From an uncultured Eubacteriaceae bacterium (GTDB lineage: Bacteria > Bacillota > Clostridia > Lachnospirales > CAG-274), in NCBI GenBank assembly GCA_947167715.1, contig CAMVJD010000012.1, positions 1 through 64,000 of the forward strand: a stretch of DNA of 64,000 nucleotides. Direction: 5' to 3'. Position numbers and translations under genes: made by a program. Within the stretch, counting starts at the first letter, position 1, and each line of letters opens with the position of its first letter. Shown piece after piece: positions 16,843 through 27,400 of the stretch. The notes beneath the pieces are model-generated. The model worked only from the letters and a program-made list of their open reading frames with translations. It did no database searches and had not been told where the DNA came from.

Positions 16843-17963
16843 TGACCACACAAAAGAAAATAGATGAAATGTACACGCAACAGGCGCAGCTTGAAGCCGC
16901 ATATCAAGCTGAAATGGAACGCCTTATCGAAACTGACATTATACCGACGGTAGAAGAAGATATAGCGTTTGATAAGGTCATTGACTTGACCGAAGAAAGC
17001 CGCAGGCGCGAAGCGGAAGAACTTGAAAACACTCGTAAAAAGGCACAGGAAGTAAGCGAAGAACTTATTGCCGCACAGAAATACACAAACCTTACGGAAG
17101 TAAACAACGATATTGTTGATATGGTTGAAAACTCCGATTTGACCGATATGTTCCCCAATGAAGTTATGGACTACTCCAAAGGGTCGGATACAATGCTTAT
17201 GCTTTTTGACCTTGCAGACAACGCAAAAAACGCAGAAGCACAAAATATCTTGGGAGTCTGCTATTTTTCGGGTACAAATGTAATGCCGGATCTGCAGAAA
17301 TCTATGGAATATTTCCGTGATGCCGCCGAACAGGGACATTCGGGTGCAATGCGTAACCTTGCTATAGTTATGGAAACAACACCTACGCCCGATAAAAATG
17401 AGATAATTTCTCTTTATGAAAAAGCATCGGAACAAAACGATGCTTATGCCATAAACAATCTTGCTGTAGCATACTTAACGGGCGACGGCGTTAAGAAAGA
17501 CACCAAACAGGCGGCAAAACTTTTTGAAAAAGCAGCAGGTTTGGGCGATGATTACGCTATGGTAAACCTTGCATATTGCTATTCTATAGGCAACGGGGTC
17601 AAGTACAGCGAGAAAGAAGCCTTTAAGATGTTTGAAAAAGCGGCAGAAAAAGGCAATATCGAGGGTCTGCGAAATGCAGCGGAATGTTTGCTTGCAGGCA
17701 AAGGAACAAAACAGGATTTGGAAGCGGCATTAAACTATTTTTCAAAAGCGGCAAAACTTGGTGATATTAAATCACAGGAACGTGTTGAAGAACTTTCGGG
17801 CAAGCTGTCGGGTATGAAGCACGAAGATGTGGAAGTAAATAAAACAAATGGACAGCAAAAGAAATCATTGTCGGAAGTTTTGGAAATGGCAAAAGAAGCC
17901 GCAGAATACGATAAAAACAACAGCCCCGAAAAAACGGCACACAAAGAAAAGGGAGGAAGATAA
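16842..17963 (+). CDS. Sel1/TPR-repeat protein
   Basis: 373 aa. The N-terminal about 120 residues are charged and helical. Residues about 125-320 hold five or so Sel1-type repeats (AQNILGVCYFSG, AINNLAVAYLTGDGV, AMVNLAYCYSIGNGV, GLRNAAECLLAGKGT), each about 36 residues. The repeats form a scaffold for protein contacts. The tail is Lys/Asn-rich. In this operon it probably serves as an adaptor, but its partner is unknown. It lies between the methylase and a small unknown gene with almost no spacing. Confidence 0.8.
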   Translation: MTTQKKIDEMYTQQAQLEAAYQAEMERLIETDIIPTVEEDIAFDKVIDLTEESRRREAEELENTRKKAQEVSEELIAAQKYTNLTEVNNDIVDMVENSDLTDMFPNEVMDYSKGSDTMLMLFDLADNAKNAEAQNILGVCYFSGTNVMPDLQKSMEYFRDAAEQGHSGAMRNLAIVMETTPTPDKNEIISLYEKASEQNDAYAINNLAVAYLTGDGVKKDTKQAAKLFEKAAGLGDDYAMVNLAYCYSIGNGVKYSEKEAFKMFEKAAEKGNIEGLRNAAECLLAGKGTKQDLEAALNYFSKAAKLGDIKSQERVEELSGKLSGMKHEDVEVNKTNGQQKKSLSEVLEMAKEAAEYDKNNSPEKTAHKEKGGR

Positions 17964-17965
17964 TT

Positions 17966-18340
17966 ATGCCAAAACCCAAAGATGGCTTATTCAGCAAATT
18001 TAAAAGGAAAACAGATGCCGTCAAAAAAGCAGACGGACAAGAATTCCCAGCTATCAGGCAAAAGGTTTATGATGCCATAAAAAACAACGATCAGACCGAA
18101 AATGCAATTATCAACTATGTTTTAACGCAGGCGGCAAGCGATAAGGTCTCGTTTGCAACCAAAGGCGGCAAAACCTATGTTTGTTTCAACAATGATGTAA
18201 TATCCGATTTTTTTAACGATTGGTTTGTTGTTGTAAGCGCACATCATAACAACAAAATGAGCGATAATACATATCGACCGCTTTTAAAAGCTATGATCTC
18301 GATGTATTCTCTGTCGGAAGATGATGAAAACAGTAAATGA
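17966..18340 (+). CDS. Hypothetical protein
   Basis: 124 aa, starting 3 bases after the Sel1 gene stop, with GGGAGG upstream. Basic start (MPKPKDGLFSKFKRK), then a compact alpha/beta region (NAIINYVLTQAASDKVSFAT, KTYVCFNNDVISDFFNDWFV). No family recognised. Its place as the last gene of the topoisomerase operon is all that can be said. Confidence 0.65.
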   Translation: MPKPKDGLFSKFKRKTDAVKKADGQEFPAIRQKVYDAIKNNDQTENAIINYVLTQAASDKVSFATKGGKTYVCFNNDVISDFFNDWFVVVSAHHNNKMSDNTYRPLLKAMISMYSLSEDDENSK

Positions 18341-18393
18341 CCCAGTCACTATTTCACAAAAAAATATAACCCGCCCAGTCAGGTTTTCACAAA
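18341..18393. repeat. Two direct repeats with 33-bp period in front of the giant gene
   Basis: CCCAGTCA-N3-TTTCACAAA occurs at 18341-18360 and again at 18374-18393. Both halves recur at exactly 33 bp, about three helix turns, so a protein could bind both copies on one DNA face. The pair ends 25 bases before the -35 box of the next gene. Confidence 0.6.
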
Positions 18394-18418
18394 CTTTATT
18401 CCGAAAGAAAAGTATGTA

Positions 18419-18447
18419 TTGAAATCGGGTCGGTTATATAGTAAAAT
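18419..18447 (+). promoter_or_regulatory. Probable sigma-A promoter of the giant helicase gene
   Basis: TTGAAA (18419-18424), 17-bp spacer, TAAAAT (18442-18447). The start of transcription would be near 18454, leaving a very short leader to the AAGGAAGG ribosome site and the ATG at 18466. Confidence 0.6.
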
Positions 18448-18465
18448 GAAGAAAGGAAGGAATAT

Positions 18466-21400
18466 ATGGAAAATCAGAAAGAAAAAATCGCAAGAATAAG
18501 CGAACTTTTAGAGAATGAGACTTTAAAACTTACCCGTTCGCAGGATACTTGGCTGAAATATTTGGAGATTGCCGCAAGGTTATACAAGTACGATTTCAAG
18601 GACAGTATCATTATTGCGGCACACAAGCCAAACGCAAGTATGTGTGCGGACTTCAACCTTTGGAGTGACAAGCTGCACTACAAGATAAAGCAGGGAACAA
18701 AGGGCATACCGCTTTTAAGAGAGGTCAACGGCTATGTGAAGCCCTACTATGTATATGATATTTCCGATACGGAAAGGCAGAAAAACTCAAAAAAGGTAGG
18801 ACTTTGGCATATCAAGCCCGAAAACAAGAGAGCCGTGGAACAGCGTTTCAGCACCGCTTTCGGTGCGGTTGACGATAACTCAAACCTTGAAGCACTTATA
18901 AACAAGCGTGTTGATATGCTGCTTGATGCGAATATCGGTGCATATATTGATGAGGTCGAATATACTGCCAAAGGTTCTTTGGTAGAAGAACTTGACCGCC
19001 AAAATCTTGCAATTCGCTTCCGCAGCATCGTAGAGGAAAGCGTTAAAATAATGGTTTGCGAACGTGCAGGAATTGCCCGTGATGTAGATGAAGAAGCACT
19101 CCGATACATAGGCGATTTCAATACCGTTGATGTTATCACACAGCTTGGAACAGCAGTAAACGACACAGCAAGCACCGTTTTAAGAGAAATAGAAAAAGAG
19201 GTACGCTACTGTGAGAAATATTTAAACAATGAAAGGACTGATTTTAATGAGAGAGACAGTAAAGAACGGAATGAGGATGTTTTACAGTATGGAGAGACAG
19301 GAATGGCTGCCGCAGTACACGGAGGAGAACGATCTGATGTACAAACTCGACCTGAAAACAATGACATATCTGCCGTTGGTGGAAACAGACCCACAGGAGC
19401 CGTACACGCTGACGATGTGGGGACAGCGCAGGCTGACATACCTCAAAGAGAACAAAAAGGGAACGTATCAAAGGCTGATGATAAAAGGGCTTTGGGAACA
19501 TCTCGTAGCAGCGGACAAGGAAGCGAACAGGCTGGAAGATACGCTGATGAAAGAAATGGCGGCACGCGAGGGGATAACGGAAGAACTGAAACAGCAGGAT
19601 CAGATGAAATGGGTAGGACTGAGGAACGATCTGAAACAGAGAGTCCGCGAGATAGTATTGGAACAGGTAATATACGCATAAATACCGAGACGGCAGAGGA
19701 TAAAACCCCTGCCGTTTCTTCGGTTATACAGACCATTGAACTTGAAAAATACTCCGCACCCGATGAAAACGGCAGAGTTGAACGTGTCGGAATGGCTACC
19801 GCAGGAGAGGTTTTTGATAAACTTGAAAAGTATCTTAAAGACAATGGTATGTTACCCGATGACTATTTTTTAATGAGCCATCAGGTGTCCGAAGATATGG
19901 AAGTACCCCAATATGTGCAGTTTATTTGTCAGCCTTCTTGGGGCGAAAGTGAAGGAATATACCTTGACATCGCTATGGAAACAGCAAACGGCATTATAGA
20001 CTTTGCGACCGGCAAGACCCTTGAGGATAACTATGCCGCATTTAAGCGTATGGGCGAAATTGCTACGGAATGTAATATAATGCTGAACAGTAACGGCAGA
20101 AAAATCGAACGTGACGGAATTTCCACTCCCGAATATATTAAAAAGGTTACGGCTGAAAAAACGGAGCAAGAAAAACCCGCAAATGTTACGGAATACAAGA
20201 TATATCAGCTTAAAGACGACCCCGAATTACACGACTTGCGTTTTGAAGCGTACAAAAATCTTGATGATACATCCGACCCCGATATAAACAATTACGACCT
20301 TGTTTATGAGGGAAAACTTGAAAATATAAGCGGTTTTGATACAAGTGATATCCTTGAAACTTTGTATAAGAAATTCAATATCGACCACCCCGCCGATTTT
20401 ACGGGTCATTCGCTTTCAATGAGTGATGTTGTCGTTCTTGATGATAAAACGGCACACTATGTTGACGATATAGGCTTTGTGGAAGTACCCGATTTTCTTG
20501 TAGAGCGTGAAAAAGATTTGTCTTTGGAAACCGTTGATATTTATATCAATGCAGGCGCACAGCAGGTTGAAGAACTGAAAGAGCATTTCTCCAACAACGG
20601 TTACGATATACAGTGGGCAGATGATACACACTTTACGGTGGATAAAGACAATATTGCTTATATTGAAACTATACTTGCAGACAGGAATATTGCGTATTCT
20701 GTGAATGCCGAACTCCCCAAGCCCGAACAGGCACAGGAGAAGAATAAAAAAATAATCGGCAACACACCTTATCGTGCCATTTCCGATAAGACATACAGAA
20801 CAATGCCAAAAGACCGTGCGGAACTCGTTGCCAAGCGTTTTGATAACGAATTTATAGATTATAGCGGCAAGATAAATGATAACGGTTCTGTAACGCTTAC
20901 ATTCAGCAAGAATGACCTTGACGAATGTAACAAGATAATAAACGATGTTGCCGCACAGCAGGCAGTTGAGGAACACAGGCAGAAAACAAGGGAGTTGTAC
21001 AAGCCTATCAACGGCACCGACCTTGATAATCTTGAAGCCATTATGTTTGATGTGGTTCAGGGCTACATTGATGATGCCGACCTTGATATTAAAATCAAGG
21101 ACTTGACCCTTTACGGTTCTCGCAGCAGGGGCATTGAAAACGAAAACTCGGATATTGATATAGTTATCGAATATGACGGCTATATGAAAGAAGATGCGGT
21201 TTTCAATATCTTCAATGAGGAAGATTATCACTTTGCAGGCATTAAAGTAGATTTCAATCCTATTCACGAAGAAGAAACGGGAACGCTTGAGGAATATCTG
21301 CCCCGTGTGAATGAATATCTTGAAAATCAGCTAAAAGAAGCCGCAAAGGGAGAAAAATTCGCTGAAAAAACTGATAGAGATGATATTATCGGCAATACTG

Positions 21401-24400
21401 TTTTCAAGTATATCCCTAAAAAACACTATGAAAAGTTTGACAAAGACTTGGGGCTTGCTATTTCTGCGGCATTTACGGAACAGAACATAAAGCACAGCGG
21501 CAAAATAAACGGCGATACTGTAACTCTGACTATGAGTAAAAATGACCTTGAAAAGTGCAATGAAATAATTGCAGAGGTCAAGGCTAAATTTGAAGCCCCC
21601 ACAGTTACAAAACAAACTCCCGAACAGTCCTATATCATTTCCGAAACAGTAAAAGCCAATATGCCCGATCCCGATATGTCAGTAGAGGACAGGAATAACT
21701 TTGGTTACACCTATGAAGCAATGCTGCCTCTCACAGAAGAAACCGCTATTGATATATGGGAGAACAAAAATCTGCCTATATATCTTCTTTATGATAATAA
21801 CACGGAAAGTTTGGCAGAATCTATAAAAGATATTGAAAATCACGGCGGCATTTTCGGCATTGAAGCCCCCGATTGGGAGAAATATATATCTTCTCCCGAA
21901 TATAAAAATATGGAGACCGCCAAAGAGGTAGCAGCTGCACCCGTAACCAACGAGGAACATATACGAGGAATACCGAAAAGCATTGTTATAAAAGCCCTTG
22001 TACACGGAAGCGGCTTTGAAAACGGGAAATTCAGAATTGAAGAAATGTACAAGACCCAAAAAGATACAAAACAGCGTATATCAGCACTCAAAAACGAGTA
22101 CGGCATAGGCGGCTACGGTACACCTACGGATACCGTTGGAGATATTAAGGGACTTAATCACGATGGAAAAGGCTTGAAAATTGAATGGATAAGCGAAAGC
22201 GGCAAACTCAAAGGTATGCTTAAATGGAATGATGTTGACAAGGTTTTAAAAGAACTTGTCGAAAATGATATTTACATTACAAGTGCCGAGCGTGAAAAAT
22301 ATGAGCGTGAAATGTACGTCAAGGCACAAATAGACCTTATGAGTGAGGGCGATGTTATAAGCGTGAACGGCGAAAACTTCACTTTTGTCAGAAAGGATGA
22401 TGGCTACAGGATAGAAGTTATACCCGAAGATCCCGACTCCAATTTTTGCTATAACACCACTTTAGATAAAAATACCTATTATATCGACAACTTCCGTCTT
22501 GAAAGAAACGATTTTCAGATAAATGCCGCAGGTAAAGAAGAAAAAACAATTACCGAGCCTGCACCGCAGGCAAAAACGGATGATAAGATATATCGTTTCT
22601 ATCACGGGCGAGAGGTCGGCGAACTTAAAATGATGTTTCAGCCTGACCCGCACGATTTTACAACGGTATATTTCAATGCTGATACAGTAAGGCTTGCGGC
22701 ACGTATTGCCACTGAAAGTGGAGAAACAGATAAAAACCTGTTCTTTAAAATGATTGAAAGTTACGGCAACCGTGACAGGGTAAGTGATGATACACTTTTC
22801 TATATGAACGCAAAGAACGAGTTTGACAATAACATAGCACTTATGGAAGGACTGTCCGAAGAAAATATGCGGGCAGTCTTAAATTTTGCCCGGACAGGGA
22901 AACTTGAAATTCCGCAGGTGCAGGAAGAAACAGTTAAGCCTATCGTTCAGGAAACAGCAGAAGAAACGATTGAAAGCCCCATAGCAGAAGAAGTTGTTGA
23001 ACAGGACGTAAATTTCCCCAATACTATTGCCCACAGAAATTTTGTACATCTTCAGAAACTCTGCCCCGAAGTTTTCAGCGGCGAACACTCTGCCGAAAAA
23101 TACAAGGGCATAGACGGTATGGAGGACTTTTCCATAGAAATAAACGGCAATGAGCTGACCCTTATGCACACTTTCGTGCAAAACGGAGATCTGATGTATG
23201 ACCCTCGAATTGATTACAGAATAGATTTTGTGCTTCAAACGATACAGGCACTTAATTATGAAATGTCCTCAATGGGTCTTTATCAGGAATACCCCGAAAA
23301 CAGCAAGGGACAGCGTGATACAAACAATTTTACTGCCACTTGGATAAAAAATCTTGAAGATCAGAAAGACAGCAGATACTTAGCTTGGGCGGTTGAAAAT
23401 TTTGAGCATAACGGCGAGGAATACGGCTTATCGGTATACTACGATGAAAACGGCAATATAACCGAAATGCGAGGCGATGACGAAACTATTGAAGCCTACA
23501 AAACAGAAAAAGGTATTGTTGAAAACAATGGAAATACCAAACAGGAATTTTCCCCTCCCGAAGATGAAAAGGCGATACATTTTTACCGATACGGCGATTT
23601 TTACGAAGTATTTGGAGATGAAGCGATAGATGCTTCTATTGAGTTAAATTTGCAGGTCGTGAGCAGGAACGGCGAAACGATGATAGGTGTCCCCAAATTT
23701 TCATTGGACAGCTATATCGCCAAACTTGAAAACGCAGGTTATTCGGTTTCTGTATCGGAAAACACAAGAGAAGAACAGCTTGCAGTCCCCGATTTTAAAG
23801 TTGATTACAGCGAATGGAAAGTGTCCTCGAACCCTGTCGGAGATGAAATGATGTATTGTGTGTATCGTGATATAGACAAAAATCATACCGATTATTCAGG
23901 CAACAGACAAAATGCTATGACCTTTGTTTATGACAAAGAACTTTGCAGGCATATAGCCGAAATACTAAACAGCGAGAGAGTATCAGACCTTGAAACCGCA
24001 ACAAAAAGAGCTGCGGAGTTAGCCGATAAAGTAAGTACGATCGGCGGCAAACCCTTTGGCGAGGTATTTGATGCACTTGTAGCCCACAAAACAATCTATA
24101 TAAAAGATGTCCCTGAAACACCATCTTATATAAAAGACGCACGCGATCTGGAAATAAAAAATCAGCGTATCGTATGGGATAATGATACGTTCCAACTCCG
24201 TGGAGACACAAACAAAGGCAAGGATATGTATCTTAATAATCTTGGCAGTTCAGTAAAAAATGCTATGTTCTACATCAGTACAGAAAAGCTGGAAATAGAA
24301 AATATCAAATCCGAGAGAATTAAATCACACGATTTAAAAATCGGAGATATTGTAAAACTGCCGCCCGTTACTATGGTTTCCACAAGGGGCGATACAAAGA

Positions 24401-27400
24401 CTTTCCCGTCGGAATACGGGCTTGTTGAAAGCATTGACGATAGGATGATACATTTTCAAACCTATAAAGATGTCGAACTTACAAGCACTGTAGGTAAACA
24501 CGCCGTATCATTCGACAGCCTTGACCGTGATGGTTTTGAATATATCGGTACAAAAAGCGAAAAGTCGGTTACACCGCTTGAAACCGCAAAACAGCTTATA
24601 AGCGAATATATTGAAGCCGAATTTTCAACCGAAGAGGAAACCGCTACTCCCGATTTTACCGACCTTATCAGTATACCTTTGGGATATACAACGGCAGATA
24701 GTCCTCGTGACGAAGAAATAAGCGTTGAACCGTTTGCGGATTTGATAAACAGAAAAGTCTACACTTTTGTCGGTGATGTTCTTGCAAAGGAGACCTATTT
24801 TGAAACATCTAACGAATTAGAATTCTATCTTGCAAATATGACTTTCGGAGAACTGACCTATGTTGATGACGAAATGTGGGACAAGTATTATGAAGTCACC
24901 GAAAGAGAAGCCGCCGAAAGGCAGGTACAGGCTAAAGAACAGCCCAAAACCGCCGAAAACTTTGTGCTGACCGAAGAAAAAATGAATATCGGCAGCCGCA
25001 AGGAGCAATTTCAAGCCAACATTGAAGCTATAAAGCTGCTTAAACAGCTCGAAGCAGACAAGGCACAGGCTACTCCCGAACAGCAGGATATTTTAGGCAA
25101 ATATATGGGTTGGGGCGGTCTGGCGGATGCTTTTGACGAGAAAAAGGACAGTTGGGCGGCTGAATATGCGGAACTTAAAGAACTGCTGACACCTGAAGAA
25201 TACAAGTCGGCAAAGGCTACGGTGCTTAATTCGCATTACACCTCTCCCACAATTATAAATGCAATGTATAAAACGCTTGAAAGAATGGGTTTTAACGGTG
25301 GTACGGTTTTAGAGCCGTCTATGGGTGTAGGCAACTTTTTCGGTGCAATGCCCGACAGCCTTAAAAAATCAAAACTCTATGGTGTGGAACTTGACGATCT
25401 GACGGGTCGCTTTGCAAAACAGCTTTATCCCGAAGCAAACGTACAGATAAAGGGCTTTCAGAAAACAGCTTTTAATTCAAATTCGTTTGATTTGGCGGTC
25501 GGTAACGTACCTTTCGGCAATTATCGTATTTATGATAATGAATTACAATGTCACGATCTGATACACGATTACTTTTTCAAAAAGGCACTTGATAAAGTCC
25601 ACCCCGGCGGTGTGGTTGCATTCATTACCTCTATGGGTACTATGGACAAAACGAATGATGCCGTTAGAAAATATCTTGCGGAACGTGCAGAACTGCTTGG
25701 TGCTGTCCGTCTGCCCGATACGGCGATGAAAAACGCCAACACGGAAGTTACGGCGGATATTATCTTTTTAAAAAAGCGTGATGAAGTCCTCGACTTTGAG
25801 AAAAGCCCCGAACTTATACCCGATTGGGTAAACACAAAGCCCAATGCAGAGGGGTATGTTATAAACAGCTACTTTGCAGACAATCCCGAAGCTGTTGTCG
25901 GAGAACTTGACAGAGTATCGGGGCCTTTCGGTCCGAAGATAATCTGTAAACTCGGTGATGGACAGGACTTTACGGAAACGCTTGAAAGTGCTTTATCTAC
26001 GATAAAAGGTAACTTTGAGTATGACGAACTTGCAAACTCCGTTGAAGAAGAGATCGACCCCGATTATCTGGAAGTACCTTACGAGGGACACCGAAATTTC
26101 TGCTATTGTTTGGTCGATGATAAAATTTATTATCGTGAAAATCAAATGATGATACCGCAGAATTTTGAGGGCAAAAAAGCCGAAAGAGTCAAGGGAATGA
26201 TTGAGATCAGCGAGGTTTTGCAGGAACTTATCAAACTTCAAAGAGAAGATTATCCCGACGAGGATATAGCGGCACAGCAGGCTAAACTTGAAGATGTATA
26301 CACGAAATTTACAAAGAAATTCGATTTACTCTCCAAAGATGTAAACAAAAATCTTTTCAAAGAGGATGATACCTGCGAGCTTGTAACATCACTTGAAAAC
26401 CTTGACGAAAACGGCGAATTGATAAGCAAAGCCGACATTTTCACTAAACGAACAATCGTGCCTTATGTACCGCCGACTCACGCCGATACAGTATCGGATG
26501 CCTTAACTATCAGTATTTCCGAAAAGGCAAAGGTCGATTTGGAATATATGTCACAGTTATGCGGCAAAACTAAAGAAGAAATACTTGACGAAATGCAGGG
26601 TGTTATATTTGAAAACCCCACAACAGGCAAGTATGAAACAGCCGATGAATATTTATCGGGCGATGTCCGTGAAAAGCTGCGAGTAGCTTCACTTATGGCA
26701 GAAAGTAACCCGAAATATAACATCAATGTTGAATCTTTGCAGGCGGTACAGCCCGAAGAACTTACCCCGAAAGAAATATCCGTGCAGCTGTGTTCAACGT
26801 GGATACCTGTTAAATTTTATGAACAATTTATGTATGAAACTTTTGATACCCCACGCCGCTGCCGTTCAGAAAACAATTATTACGGCGGCAACCCTTTCGC
26901 AGCGGGAAAGAACCCTATGACCATTTCTTTGCAGTATGATGAGCGTTCCGCAACCTATGGCATATCTAATAAGGGTTCATCAAAAGCTGACAGCTATAAC
27001 ATAAAAGTAAATCAGACCTACGGCACATCAAGAGTAAATGCCTATAAGATTTTAGAGGATACCTTGAATAATAAAACAGTAGTCGTTAAGGACTATATCG
27101 AAGAACCCGACGGTAAGAAAAGAGCTGTTGTAAATCAAAAGGAAACCATACTTGCACAGGAAAAACAGGAGGAATTAAAGCAGTTATTCAAAGAGTGGAT
27201 ATGGCAAGACCCCGACCGTGCGGACGAATTGTGCGAGATATATAACCGCGAATTTAATTCCCTGCGCCCCCGTGAATATGACGGCAGCCATATAACTTTT
27301 GTAGGGATGAACCCGAATATCGAATTAAGGGAACATCAGAAAAATGCCATTGCACACACCTTATATGGCAGAAACACCTTGCTTGCTCACACAATGGGTG

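Noticed and set aside
16737-17435. 232-codon minus-strand frame across the Sel1 gene
   Set aside because: Cys/Phe/His-rich composition typical of antisense translation; real Sel1 repeats lie on the + strand.
20416-21267. 283-codon open frame on the minus strand inside the giant gene
   Set aside because: Antisense shadow of a long conserved coding frame; no ribosome site or family resemblance.
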